This document shows positions 8,824-18,060 of a DNA stretch of 57,308 nucleotides, one piece after another. The stretch lies in contig JAAUZY010000043.1 in assembly GCA_014804355.1 (NCBI GenBank), forward strand, positions 68,586-125,893. Direction: 5' to 3'. The notes below the pieces were generated by a model. The model searched no databases. It was not told where the DNA came from and saw nothing but the letters and a program-made list of their open reading frames with translations. The stretch is from Lachnospiraceae bacterium (GTDB taxonomy: Bacteria > Bacillota > Clostridia > Lachnospirales > Lachnospiraceae). Position 1 is the first letter of the stretch. Each line of letters starts with the position of its first letter. Made by a program: the position numbers and the translations under genes.

Positions 8824-8961
8824 CTAGTGGCATCCGCCCCCGCAGCGTGTACAATCTCCGCCACATTGAAGCGACTTACCCGCTTTTTTATCTTTAATCA
8901 TACTCCGTATTGCAAGCGCCGCCGCGCCCGCTACGATCAATAATACGATTGCTGTTCCCAT
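8824..8961 (-). CDS. FeoB-associated Cys-rich membrane protein (45 aa)
   Basis: The minus strand encodes 45 residues: an N-terminal membrane segment (about 3-18, MGTAIVLLIVAGAAALAI), a basic turn, and a cysteine-rich tail with C33, C37, C40 and C44 ending in CGGGCH. This is the small protein commonly encoded just after feoB in Firmicutes, possibly a metal chaperone or a functional analogue of FeoC. AAGGAG stands eight bases before the ATG. It starts 62 bp after the feoB stop and is presumably the last gene of the operon. Confidence 0.9.
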   Translation of the reverse strand: MGTAIVLLIVAGAAALAIRSMIKDKKAGKSLQCGGDCTRCGGGCH

Positions 8962-9023
8962 GTAACCGGCTCCTTCTGACTTTCTAATATGATATTCATA
9001 ATATGTCTTATCTTACTTTACCT

Positions 9024-11186
9024 CTATTTCGCCGCTTTTGCAAACTTTGTCGTATCCACCTTCAGGTCATCCGCCTCTTTATATGGTCTGAACAACAGAT
9101 ACAGGAACCCAATCACAAGAAGAATTGCCACCACTGTTCCGATTCCAAAACCGCCGCCCGCAAAGAAAGTTCCGAGCTGATAAATGCACATAGCCACGAT
9201 ATATGCCAGTACACTCTGATAACCAATGGCAAACCAGAACCACCTGGCATTGTTCATCTCTCTCTTGATCGCACCCATCGCCGCAAAACAAGGTGCACAC
9301 AGCAGATTGAATGCGAGGAAACCGAATGCCGCAACGGGTGTCATAACCGCTGCCAGATTACCCCATACTTCCGCACCGTCCTCTGCCACTTCCGCAAAGC
9401 CGAACAGCATACCAAAAGTTGCCACTACATTCTCTTTTGCGATAAGACCGGTAACTGCTGCCACTGCCATCTTCCAGCCTTCGCCCGCTTGTGTCCATCC
9501 GAGTGGCGTGAAGATCCAGGCGATCGCACTTCCGATTTTCGCGAGAATACTGGAATCAAGCTGTTCCGCCTCCAGCATACCGAAACTGCCGTCAGCCCAT
9601 CCGAAGCTCATCAGAAACCAAAGTACGATGGTAGACAGAAGAATGATCGTTCCGGCTTTTTTGATAAAGGACCATCCGCGCTCCCACATACTTCTTAAGA
9701 CCGCTCCCACGGTAGGCATATGATATGCCGGAAGCTCCATAACGAACGGTGCCGGATCTCCTGCGAACATCTTTGTCTTTTTTAAGATAATACCGGAGCA
9801 GATGATCGCTGCGATACCGATCAGCCATGCACCCCATGCAACCGCACCTGAGTTGTCGAAGAACGCACCCGCAATCAAAGCAATAATAGGAAGTTTCGCA
9901 CCACAGGGAATAAAGGTAGTCGTCATAATCGTCATCTTGCGATCCCTGTCATTTTCAATCGTACGGGACGCCATGATACCCGGCACACCGCAGCCCGTAC
10001 CGATAAGAATCGGAATAAAGGACTTGCCTGACAGACCGAACTTACGGAAAATACGGTCCATGATAAACGCAACACGCGCCATATATCCGCAGGACTCCAG
10101 AAATGCGAGGAAAATAAACAGCACAAGCATCTGTGGCACGAATCCGAGAACTGCACCTACACCTGCCACAATACCGTCTAAAATCAAACCCTGCAGCCAG
10201 TCCGCACAGCCTACACTTACAAGCAGGCTCTCAATGGCAGGCGGTATGATCTCTCCGAACAACACATCATTCGTCCAATCTGTCAGAATTCCGCCGATTG
10301 TTGTTACGGATACATAATATACAATAAACATAACAAGGGCAAAAATCGGAAGCGCCAGCCACCTGTTTGTCACGACTTTGTCAATCTTATCGGAAGTTGT
10401 CATGACATTCTTTTTATTCTTGACAACACAATCCTTAATAATGGATGCAATATAGACATATCGCTCGTTCGTGATAATACTCTCCGTATCATCGTCGAAC
10501 GCTTTCTCCAGACCGTCGATTTCACTGCTCACATCCGGTACGCTGCTCATCTGCTCTTTGATCTTAGAGTCTCTCTCCAATAATTTGATGGCAAAGAATC
10601 TCTTCTGATCCTCCGCAACACCCTTTAACATAGCAGTCACGGACGCAATGGCATCTTCCACTCTTTCATCAAATTTATGCACGATAGGCTGTGCTTTTCT
10701 GCCCGCAAGAGCCACTGCTTTATCCGCCGCCTGCTGTATGCCCGTACCTTTCAGTGCAGAAATCTCCACCACTTCACAGCCTAAAGCCGCGCTCAGTTTT
10801 TCCGGAGAGATCTTATCCCCGTTTTTGTTGACAAGATCCATCATGTTGACTGCCATCACCACCGGGATACCCAGTTCCAACAACTGTGTGGACAAGTACA
10901 GATTACGCTCGATATTCGTGCCGTCCACAATATTAATGATCGCATCGGGTCTTTCACTGATCAGATAATTTCTTGCCACCACTTCTTCCAATGTGTACGG
11001 TGACAGCGAATAGATCCCCGGAAGATCCATAATAATCACATCTTTATTTCCCTTTAATTTACCCTCTTTCTTCTCCACCGTAACGCCCGGCCAGTTCCCC
11101 ACGAACTGATTAGACCCTGTCAGAGCGTTAAAAAGTGTTGTCTTACCGCAGTTAGGGTTTCCTGCGAGTGCAATTTTTACTGACAT
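9024..11186 (-). CDS. feoB: Ferrous iron transport protein B
   Basis: The 720-residue protein begins with a GTPase domain: G1 GNPNCGKT (9-16), G3 DLPGIYS, G4 NMMD and G5 SALKGTG. A helical GDI region follows to about residue 265, then a polytopic core with Gate motifs, including GTGCGVPG and CGAKLPI. It imports Fe2+ across the plasma membrane under anaerobic conditions. GGAGGAGG sits just before the ATG. Two FeoA genes precede it and a Cys-rich partner follows, so this is a complete feo operon. Control by a DtxR-type repressor is suggested by the boxes at 11941-11988. Confidence 0.97.
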   Translation of the reverse strand: MSVKIALAGNPNCGKTTLFNALTGSNQFVGNWPGVTVEKKEGKLKGNKDVIIMDLPGIYSLSPYTLEEVVARNYLISERPDAIINIVDGTNIERNLYLSTQLLELGIPVVMAVNMMDLVNKNGDKISPEKLSAALGCEVVEISALKGTGIQQAADKAVALAGRKAQPIVHKFDERVEDAIASVTAMLKGVAEDQKRFFAIKLLERDSKIKEQMSSVPDVSSEIDGLEKAFDDDTESIITNERYVYIASIIKDCVVKNKKNVMTTSDKIDKVVTNRWLALPIFALVMFIVYYVSVTTIGGILTDWTNDVLFGEIIPPAIESLLVSVGCADWLQGLILDGIVAGVGAVLGFVPQMLVLFIFLAFLESCGYMARVAFIMDRIFRKFGLSGKSFIPILIGTGCGVPGIMASRTIENDRDRKMTIMTTTFIPCGAKLPIIALIAGAFFDNSGAVAWGAWLIGIAAIICSGIILKKTKMFAGDPAPFVMELPAYHMPTVGAVLRSMWERGWSFIKKAGTIILLSTIVLWFLMSFGWADGSFGMLEAEQLDSSILAKIGSAIAWIFTPLGWTQAGEGWKMAVAAVTGLIAKENVVATFGMLFGFAEVAEDGAEVWGNLAAVMTPVAAFGFLAFNLLCAPCFAAMGAIKREMNNARWFWFAIGYQSVLAYIVAMCIYQLGTFFAGGGFGIGTVVAILLVIGFLYLLFRPYKEADDLKVDTTKFAKAAK

Positions 11187-11234
11187 TTTTCCTCCTCCTA
11201 TAACTTCTATAACTTTTAATATAATGTCTTTTTC

Positions 11235-11456
11235 TTACTCAACCTCTATCATTTCCGCATCCGCTTTGCGCAGCGACAGCTCATACCCGCGCACGGTAAT
11301 CTCCACCGGATCTCCGAGGGGTGCTACCTTGCGTACATATACGGGAACACCCTTCGTAATTCCCATATCCATGATCCGTCTCTTGACAGGTCCCTCACCC
11401 GACAACTTTTTAACTGTCACTGTTTCCCCACAGGACACTTCTCTTAATGTTTTCAT
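11235..11456 (-). CDS. feoA: FeoA domain protein (second copy, next to feoB)
   Basis: The 73-residue SH3-like FeoA protein has the family run GPVKRRIMDMGITKGVPVYV followed by a PLGDPVEI turn, matching the family length. FeoA-type proteins bind or regulate FeoB at the inner membrane face. An AGGAGGAGG site lies six bases before the ATG, and feoB starts 48 bp downstream. A gap of about 180 bp separates it from the other FeoA gene upstream, where no second terminator is visible. Confidence 0.94.
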   Translation of the reverse strand: MKTLREVSCGETVTVKKLSGEGPVKRRIMDMGITKGVPVYVRKVAPLGDPVEITVRGYELSLRKADAEMIEVE

Positions 11457-11638
11457 CTCTTCCTCCTCCTGAAGCTATATTTTATAGAATTTCCTACAGC
11501 ATAAATTTTGCAAATAAATAAGCAGTCGCCCGCAAATATACCGGGCCCATATGCTATACTTCAAGTTAGTCGCAACTTACCTCTGGGCAAAAACAAAAGT
11601 ACGATTTACGCACTTTTATAAAATAAAACCCGTTTGAG

Positions 11639-11848
11639 TCACACCATAATCCGATTCGCCATATCCTTCCCAATGGCAATTCGGGAATCCTTAACATTTA
11701 CGATGAGATTACCGCCTACCGTGGAAATCACCGTCACTGCAGCCCCTGTCACGAATCCCAGGTTCTCAAGAAACTGTCTCGTATCTTCTTTACCACCGAT
11801 CTTTTTAATGGAAATGGGTTCTCCCTCTTTTGCAAATGTCAACGGCAT
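11639..11848 (-). CDS. feoA: FeoA domain protein (first copy)
   Basis: The gene encodes a 69-residue FeoA-like protein (MPLTFAKEGEPISIKKIGG, then RQFLENLGFVTGAAVTV). The GGAG ribosome site touches an upstream ATG at 11857, but stands nine bases from the ATG at 11848, so the latter is chosen. It differs clearly from the second FeoA, so the pair is not a recent duplication. It is the first gene behind the metal-box region and presumably opens the feo transcript. Confidence 0.9.
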   Translation of the reverse strand: MPLTFAKEGEPISIKKIGGKEDTRQFLENLGFVTGAAVTVISTVGGNLIVNVKDSRIAIGKDMANRIMV

Positions 11849-11940
11849 CACATTCATCTCCTCTCACCAAACTCTTCTTCTCTGAACTTTTCACCTTATG
11901 CACACTATTCTGCTGGCATGGTGTTTCCGCTGCATTCCCA

Positions 11941-11988
11941 GTTAGCACATACTAACCTTCTCTTAATACAAAGTTAGCATAATCTAAC
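11941..11988 (-). promoter_or_regulatory. Two DtxR/IdeR-like metal boxes upstream of the feo operon
   Basis: GTTAG, six bases, CTAAC occurs at 11973-11988, and GTTAG, six bases, CTAAC again at 11941-11956 (GTTAGCACATACTAAC). Their centres lie 32 bases apart, about three helical turns, in the gap upstream of the first feoA. DtxR-family repressors bind TTAGG/CCTAA-type dyads, so iron-dependent repression of feo is likely. The repressor gene is not in this window. Confidence 0.55.
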
Positions 11989-12087
11989 TCGTATGTCAAT
12001 ATCTTTTTTTTGATTTTATAAAATCCCCGATATGTGATATGATAAAGCTAATAACTGCCATAAAACCGACAACAGGGAGGTACTTTC

Positions 12088-13983
12088 ATGAAGAAAACAT
12101 CAGCCAAAAAACAGCCCGGCTGCTCAATTGATCCTACCGGACAAATCACCGCAGATGACAAAACCTTTCAAGAGAGACTACAACGGCACCACGATGAACT
12201 GCGATGGCTATATATGGAGTTGTATGATAACGGTTCCATGTTCGCAGAGCTGTGCGACACCATGCGGCAGTTTTATCTGCAGAGAAATCAGGAACTGAAG
12301 ACCCGGGACATCAATCGAGAGACAGATCAGGAATGGTACAAACAGAATGATATGCTGGGCATGATGTTCTACATAGACAATTTTGCCGGAAATATGAAGG
12401 GTGTAGAATCCAAACTGGATTATATCGAACAGTGTAATGTCAATTACATCCATCTTATGCCTTTCCTCGACACCCCTAAAGGACGCTCCGACGGCGGCTA
12501 CGCCGTTTCAGACTTCCGTAAAGTACAGCCGAAGCTGGGGACGATGGAGGATCTGGACAGTCTGACGTCCGCCTGTCACCGGAAGGGAATCAATGTCTGC
12601 ATGGATTTTGTCATGAACCACACATCAGAGGATCATGAGTGGGCGAAGAAAGCCAGGCAGGGAATCGGGGAATATATGAGCCGATACTTCTTCTATGACA
12701 CGACGGAAGAAACCGACATGTATGAGAGAACCGTGCCGCAGGTATTCCCGACTACCGCCCCGGGAAATTTCACATGGCTTGCGGATACCGGCAAATATGT
12801 GATGACTTCCTTCTATCCTTATCAGTGGGATCTAAATTATAAGAATCCCCGGGTATTTAACGAAATGATGTACAATTTCCTGTATCTGGCAAACAGAGGA
12901 ATTGATATTATCCGTATAGACGCCGTGCCTTATATCTGGAAGGAATTAAACACATCCTGCCGTAATCTTATGCAGGTTCACACTATTGTGCGTATGATGC
13001 GCATGATCAGCGAGATCGTCTGCCCCGGCATTCTGTTGTTAGGTGAGGTGGTCATGGAGCCGGAGAAAGTAACTCCTTATTTCGGCACCGTGGAGAAACC
13101 GGAATGCCATATGCTCTACAATGTCACTACCATGGCTACCACCTGGCATACCGTAGCAACAAGAGACGTCAGATTGCTGAAAAGGCAGCTTGATATCGTC
13201 AATGCATTGCCGAAGGACTATACGTTCCTGAATTATCTCCGCTGCCACGACGACATCGGATGGGGACTGGACTACGGCACTCTGCAGTCGGATGGATTCG
13301 GAGAAAGAAGTCACAAGCAATATCTGAATGACTACTTTCAGGGTTATACGGGGAACAGCAACAGCCGCGGCGAGTTATATAATGCAGATCCGATTACCGG
13401 TGACGCACGTTTCTGCGGAACCACCGCCTCTATGTGCGGCGTTGAAAAGGCCTGCGCAGAGCAGGATGAAGCGGCCATAGATCAGGCAATTCAACTCGAT
13501 CTGATGCTTCATGCATATATGTTTATGCAATCGGGTATTCCTGTGCTGTACAGCGGGGATGAGATCGGACAGTTCAACGACTATACCTATAAAGAAGATC
13601 CCGATAAGGCTGCTGACTCCCGCTATATTCACCGCGGCGTGATGAAATGGAAACTTGCCGCTAATATACAGGATACGAACACCATACAGGGCAGAATCTT
13701 CCAGGGATTAAAGCAATTAGAGCAGATCCGTAAAGCAGAAAAAGTATTTGTCTCCAATGCAGACACATGGACGATTGAAACAAACGACCAATCCGTCTTG
13801 TGCATCGGCAGATGTTTCGACAACGAAACATTGATTGGTGTATTTAATTTCAGCGAATATGATAAAACAGTGAACGTGGGAACTTCGGATGATGAATACA
13901 TGGACTTGATCACAGGAACCTCAACGAAACTCGGGGATGTCAATATACCCGCTTACGGCTTCTATTATTTCAAGAAAAAATAA
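12088..13983 (+). CDS. GH13_4 amylosucrase-like alpha-glucan/sucrose enzyme
   Basis: The 631-residue cytoplasmic protein (no signal peptide) matches the amylosucrase layout: a helical N domain (1-90), a (beta/alpha)8 domain with DGGYAVSDFRKV, the nucleophile Asp278 in IIRIDAV, acid/base Glu320 in LLGEVV and Asp388 in RCHDDIGW, and a C-terminal beta domain. Spacing of these residues is close to that of the Neisseria enzyme (known from the family). It would transfer glucose from sucrose to an alpha-1,4 glucan, or hydrolyse it. GGGAGG stands seven bases before the ATG, and a strong terminator follows. Exact specificity is not readable from sequence. Confidence 0.88.
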   Translation: MKKTSAKKQPGCSIDPTGQITADDKTFQERLQRHHDELRWLYMELYDNGSMFAELCDTMRQFYLQRNQELKTRDINRETDQEWYKQNDMLGMMFYIDNFAGNMKGVESKLDYIEQCNVNYIHLMPFLDTPKGRSDGGYAVSDFRKVQPKLGTMEDLDSLTSACHRKGINVCMDFVMNHTSEDHEWAKKARQGIGEYMSRYFFYDTTEETDMYERTVPQVFPTTAPGNFTWLADTGKYVMTSFYPYQWDLNYKNPRVFNEMMYNFLYLANRGIDIIRIDAVPYIWKELNTSCRNLMQVHTIVRMMRMISEIVCPGILLLGEVVMEPEKVTPYFGTVEKPECHMLYNVTTMATTWHTVATRDVRLLKRQLDIVNALPKDYTFLNYLRCHDDIGWGLDYGTLQSDGFGERSHKQYLNDYFQGYTGNSNSRGELYNADPITGDARFCGTTASMCGVEKACAEQDEAAIDQAIQLDLMLHAYMFMQSGIPVLYSGDEIGQFNDYTYKEDPDKAADSRYIHRGVMKWKLAANIQDTNTIQGRIFQGLKQLEQIRKAEKVFVSNADTWTIETNDQSVLCIGRCFDNETLIGVFNFSEYDKTVNVGTSDDEYMDLITGTSTKLGDVNIPAYGFYYFKKK

Positions 13984-13993
13984 ATGCCAGCAC

Positions 13994-14024
13994 AAAAGCC
14001 GTCACAGAAATGTGGCGGCTTTTT
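13994..14024. terminator. Rho-independent terminator after the amylosucrase-like gene
   Basis: The stem AAAGCCG-T-CACA pairs with TGTG-G-CGGCTTT around a GAAA loop and continues into a T run on the plus strand. The minus strand also reads into a run of four T, so it could also stop transcripts arriving from pgi. Confidence 0.8.
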
Positions 14025-14044
14025 AAAATTATTGTCATATTTCA

Positions 14045-14143
14045 AGTTTGCGAAGCAAAACTCGCAATGGAGCGCAACTCATTTTTTTATTCTATAGGAA
14101 TTGCTCATTCATTCACGAGTTCGCGAAGCGAATCTCGCAATCG
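14045..14143. repeat. Two copies of a 26-base hairpin repeat with a compensated base pair
   Basis: Copies at 14045-14070 and 14118-14143 share AGTT, GCGAAGC and CTCGCAAT. They differ mainly where a T-A stem pair (TTTGC-GAA-GCAAA) is a C-G pair in the other copy (TTCGC-GAA-GCGAA). The pairing is thus kept while the bases change. Both lie downstream of pgi in a gene-free strip. A small palindromic dispersed repeat is the simplest reading. Confidence 0.55.
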
Positions 14144-14159
14144 AACTTGTTTGTTTTTT

Positions 14160-15506
14160 CTACAGTCTCTTGAGCAGTTCCTCTCTCTGCGCCTCATAAC
14201 CCGGCTTTCCGAGAAGAGCGAACATGTTCTTCTTATAGCTCTCCACACCCGGCTGGTTAAACGGATTCACACCCAGAAGGTAACCGCTGACACCGCAGGC
14301 AAATTCAAAGAAGTAGAACAATTCACCAAGATAGAACTCATTTACCTCGGGAACATTGATCATAAAGTTGGGAACCTGTCCGTCCGTATGTGCCAGAATC
14401 GTACCGTTCATAGCGCTCTTGTTGACGAAATCAACATTCTTACCTGCCAGATAATTCAGGCCATCCAAGTCTACCGGCTCCTCACCGATGATAATCTCTT
14501 CTCTGCTCGTCTCGATATTGAGGACTGTCTCAAACATCGTTCTGGCACCGTCCTGAATGAACTGTCCCATGGAATGTAAATCCGTGGTAAGATCTACGCT
14601 TGCCGGGAAAATACCTTTCTGATCTTTACCCTCGGACTCGCCGTAGAGCTGTTTCCACCACTCGGACACATAATGTGCGCTGGGCTCATAGTTTGCAAGA
14701 ATCTCGATGCCTTTACCCTTTCTGAGCAGAATATTACGAAGAGCAGCATATTTCACCGCATCGTTTTCTTCAAAAGGAGCGTTAAGCGCCATTTTCCTGC
14801 CTTCCGCCGCACCTTCCATCAACTTATCGATATCCGCGCCGGACACCGCGATCGGAAGCAATCCTACAGCCGTCAGCACGGAGAAACGCCCGCCTACGTC
14901 ATCCGGTACAACAAAGCTCTCATATCCCTCTTCATTGGCAAGATTCTTAAGTGATCCTCTCGCCTTATCGGTAGTGGCATAGATTCTCTTTGCCGCGCCG
15001 TCTTTACCGTATTTCTTCTCAGCCATCTCTTTAAATACACGGAACGCGATCGCCGGTTCCGTAGTTGTGCCGGATTTGGAAATCATGTTAATAGAGAAAT
15101 CCCTGTCACCGATCACATCAATCAGATGTTTGATATAAGTAGAACTGATAGAGTTGCCTACAAAATAAATTTCCGGCGTCTTTCTGATGGATTTATCCAC
15201 TACATTGTAAAAACTGTGACGCAGGAATTCGATCGCCGCTCTCGCTCCCAGATAGGAACCGCCGATACCGATCACGACAAGTACCTCGGAATCATTCTGA
15301 ATCTTAGCCGCCGCCTGTTTGATTCGCGCAAACTCTTCCTTATCATAATCAACCGGCAGGTCGATCCATCCAAGGAAATCATTCCCTGCTCCGGTCTTGC
15401 TCACCAGCAGCTCTTTCGCATCGAGCGCCAGCTTCTTCATGGACTCTACTTCATTGTCCCCGATAAAAGATGCCGCCTTAGAATAGTCAAATGTAACTTT
15501 ACTCAT
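14160..15506 (-). CDS. pgi: Glucose-6-phosphate isomerase
   Basis: The 448-residue enzyme interconverts glucose-6-phosphate and fructose-6-phosphate in glycolysis. Family signatures seen are [19 protein letters not shown], the SIS-type [13 protein letters not shown] and the C-terminal [16 protein letters not shown] with the catalytic lysine. Size and motifs fit the short Firmicute type. An in-frame ATG at 15545 exists, but the ATG at 15506 has GGAGG at proper spacing and gives the usual [11 protein letters not shown] start. It stands alone, between the repeat strip and murG. Confidence 0.97.
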   Translation of the reverse strand: MSKVTFDYSKAASFIGDNEVESMKKLALDAKELLVSKTGAGNDFLGWIDLPVDYDKEEFARIKQAAAKIQNDSEVLVVIGIGGSYLGARAAIEFLRHSFYNVVDKSIRKTPEIYFVGNSISSTYIKHLIDVIGDRDFSINMISKSGTTTEPAIAFRVFKEMAEKKYGKDGAAKRIYATTDKARGSLKNLANEEGYESFVVPDDVGGRFSVLTAVGLLPIAVSGADIDKLMEGAAEGRKMALNAPFEENDAVKYAALRNILLRKGKGIEILANYEPSAHYVSEWWKQLYGESEGKDQKGIFPASVDLTTDLHSMGQFIQDGARTMFETVLNIETSREEIIIGEEPVDLDGLNYLAGKNVDFVNKSAMNGTILAHTDGQVPNFMINVPEVNEFYLGELFYFFEFACGVSGYLLGVNPFNQPGVESYKKNMFALLGKPGYEAQREELLKRL

Positions 15507-15662
15507 TTTGTCCTCCATTCCGAAACGCCCGACTGCCATTCGCACCCTGACGATCCAATTTGTCTTCTATCTGCCACTACACATAAGTGTAACATTGCAA
15601 ACATGGTTTTTCAAGATTTTACTTTTTTACCACTATCTTCCTGCGCTGTTGCATAAACCGTC

Positions 15663-16739
15663 CTACTGTTTCTGGTTAACCGCATCCTCAATCAATCCGA
15701 TGATCGTTCCGATCGCATCCCGCTGATTGCTCTTTGTCATCGCTTCGATATAACTGAATCTGTTGAAATACAGCTCCTGTATCTTCTCCAACAGCAATTT
15801 GTTCGTCAGATCATCTTCGTCAATCACGATACTGAACCCCTGCGACTCAAAAGATTCCGCATTCAAAATCTGATCGCCTCTGCTGCTGGTCGCCGGAAGC
15901 GGAATCAGAATATTCGGCTTACGAAGCGCCAACAGCTCACTGATCGCGTTCGCACCGGCTCTGGAGATGACCAGATCCGCCATGGCAAAGATATCCTTCA
16001 TCTCAGAGCGGATATACTCGAACTGTTTATATCCGGGTGTTGTGAGAAGCAGATTATCCATCTTCTCCTTCCCGCACAAATGTACCACCTGAAAATCTTT
16101 CAACAACTCCGGAAGCACATCTCTGACCGCCTGATTCACAGCCGCAGACCCCAGACTGCCTCCCACTACCATGATGACCGGTTTAGAAGCATCGAAACCG
16201 CACAGCCGATAACCTGCTTCCTTATTGCCCATGGTAAGTTCCTTTCTGATCGGAGAACCTGTCAAAACTGCCTTGCTGTCCGGCAGCATACGAAATGTCT
16301 CGGGAAAATTACAACATACCTTCTTTGCCACCGGAATGCATAATTTATTGGCGAGACCGGGCGTCATATCCGATTCATGTATGATGCACGGGATTCCAAG
16401 CGATGCCGCCGCACGCACCACCGGTACGCTGACAAAACCGCCTTTGGAAAAGACTACGTCCGGTTTTATCTCTTTGAGATACTTCCTCGCCTCGGACATT
16501 CCCTTAAGCACGCGAAACGGATCCGAAAAATTCTTAGGATCAAAATATCTTCTGAATTTACCTGTGGCAATACCGAAATATGGAATATTAAAGTCTTCCA
16601 TTAACTTCTTCTCAATACCGTCATAGGAACCCATATAGGCTATCTCGTACTGCAGCTCCCGCAGCTTCGGAATGAGCGCCATATTAGGGGTTACATGTCC
16701 GGCGGTTCCGCCGCCGGTAAGTACGATCTTCTTACTCAT
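15663..16739 (-). CDS. murG: UDP-GlcNAc:undecaprenyl-PP-MurNAc-pentapeptide GlcNAc transferase
   Basis: The 358-residue GT28 enzyme makes lipid II from lipid I at the inner membrane face. It shows the N-terminal loop TGGGTAGHVTPNMAL, the middle HESDMTPGLANKL, GSLGS, and the C-terminal donor site SRAGANAISELLALRKPNILIP. Length is typical. It is not within a division cluster here. A TSCPD-domain gene precedes it by 16 bp. GGAGG lies 11 bases before the ATG. It supplies precursors for peptidoglycan. Confidence 0.97.
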   Translation of the reverse strand: MSKKIVLTGGGTAGHVTPNMALIPKLRELQYEIAYMGSYDGIEKKLMEDFNIPYFGIATGKFRRYFDPKNFSDPFRVLKGMSEARKYLKEIKPDVVFSKGGFVSVPVVRAAASLGIPCIIHESDMTPGLANKLCIPVAKKVCCNFPETFRMLPDSKAVLTGSPIRKELTMGNKEAGYRLCGFDASKPVIMVVGGSLGSAAVNQAVRDVLPELLKDFQVVHLCGKEKMDNLLLTTPGYKQFEYIRSEMKDIFAMADLVISRAGANAISELLALRKPNILIPLPATSSRGDQILNAESFESQGFSIVIDEDDLTNKLLLEKIQELYFNRFSYIEAMTKSNQRDAIGTIIGLIEDAVNQKQ

Positions 16740-16755
16740 TATGGAAGAAACCTCC

Positions 16756-16998
16756 TCAATTATCTAGGATTTCCTGTAGCGCACATGCCAGTTGGTCAGG
16801 GCAGGAAGTATTCTTAAATCCGCACTTAATACCACGCAGTCTCTCGATTGCATCTTCAATCTTCATTCCCGACACCAATCTGGAAATGCCCTGCAGATTG
16901 CCATTACATCCTCCCGTGAATTCAACAGACTTAATCACGCCATCTTCTACCTCCAGGTTAATCGCCTTAGAGCATACTCCCTGTGGATGATAAACCAT
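16756..16998 (-). CDS. TSCPD domain-containing small protein
   Basis: The 80-residue protein ends with NTSCPDQLACALQE and holds a GGCNGN turn, as in the stand-alone TSCPD family often found in Clostridia. The domain also occurs in ribonucleotide reductases, and three further cysteines (C9, C30, C59) suggest metal or thiol chemistry, but no reaction is established. The ribosome site GGAGG is at ideal distance. It is probably cotranscribed with murG, 16 bp downstream. Confidence 0.85.
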   Translation of the reverse strand: MVYHPQGVCSKAINLEVEDGVIKSVEFTGGCNGNLQGISRLVSGMKIEDAIERLRGIKCGFKNTSCPDQLACALQEILDN

Positions 16999-17257
16999 TG
17001 CTATTCCCTCCAGTTTACGATATTTTATTTTGCCCGAATAAATTCTTTTTACACAATATTAGATATTGTAGCATATTTTTCTATTTCTTTCCAGTACCGC
17101 AGCCGGTTCGCACCCCTATATTTTGCCGGACAATGTATGAAAAGAACATATCATGCACTAATTTGACGATACTTTACGGCTTTTTTAGCCGGAACTATCT
17201 AATATAATATAGGTATGCGGATTATATTTATCAGATTTAGGGAGGATATGGCGAATC

Positions 17258-18031
17258 ATGCTTGTATTTTTTTTTCAACATAAGAACTTCATGATCGGAA
17301 TTCTGGCATTACTGTTTGCTAGCATCATATGCCAGATCGTGATGGGAGTGATATATCACCGTCTGATCTGGGAAACGGAACATATGTCCACAACCACAAA
17401 CAAATCTTTGCAGCAACTCAAGCTCAAATTCTCCGGATACAGCAAGATCAATGAGAAAGTTGCCAATGTTCCTGTTTTCGTAGACAAATTTATAAGCCAT
17501 GTCAAGATCGGCGCCATACCTTTATCTATGCTGAAACACTTGTCGGGACAGCTTATGCTGCTTTCCGTTCTTGTCGCAGGCATAGGCGCCTGCCTCGGCA
17601 TTATACATAATGAGAATTTCTTTAGTATCGTACCTTTCTATGTTGTGAGTTTTCTGGGATTATATTGCTATTTCGCGGTTTCCTCTCTCATTGATATACC
17701 CGGTAAGATCAATATTCTTCGGATCAATCTGGTGGATTATCTGGAAAACCATCTGGCAAATCGTCTGGAACAGACGGAGCTGGACATGCAGATGATCAGT
17801 CCGCGCAGACAAGATACCCCGGATGCGCACCAGACGGCCACTGGGGTAGATATACCGAATAATCCCGCCACACCGAATCCGGTGCCGGAATCCGATGGGC
17901 AGAACAAACAAAACGACTCAGAAGCCGCCTATGCGTCAGAGGGCACAGACATCCCCGGCGTTTCCGATGCAGAACTTAGGGAACTGGAAATGCTGCTACA
18001 GGAAATTGCCGCTACCTTCACAATTTCCTGA
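17258..18031 (+). CDS. Conserved-type membrane protein of unknown function
   Basis: The family is not recognised. The 257-residue product has a membrane segment at 10-32, then a basic amphipathic stretch of about 60 residues, two membrane segments near 95-145, and an acidic, proline- and asparagine-rich cytoplasmic tail (170-250). A run of nine T occurs at codons 4-6. A second ATG ten bases upstream (17248), in another frame, is closer to the GGAGG than this one, so the start is uncertain. It runs opposite to its neighbours. Confidence 0.65.
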   Translation: MLVFFFQHKNFMIGILALLFASIICQIVMGVIYHRLIWETEHMSTTTNKSLQQLKLKFSGYSKINEKVANVPVFVDKFISHVKIGAIPLSMLKHLSGQLMLLSVLVAGIGACLGIIHNENFFSIVPFYVVSFLGLYCYFAVSSLIDIPGKINILRINLVDYLENHLANRLEQTELDMQMISPRRQDTPDAHQTATGVDIPNNPATPNPVPESDGQNKQNDSEAAYASEGTDIPGVSDAELRELEMLLQEIAATFTIS

Positions 18032-18060
18032 AAACATTTTACAAAGGTGTAGATTCTTCT

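Noticed and set aside
15507-15545. A longer N-terminus for pgi.
   Set aside because: The 15506 ATG has a GGAGG at proper distance and gives the normal family start; the extension has none.
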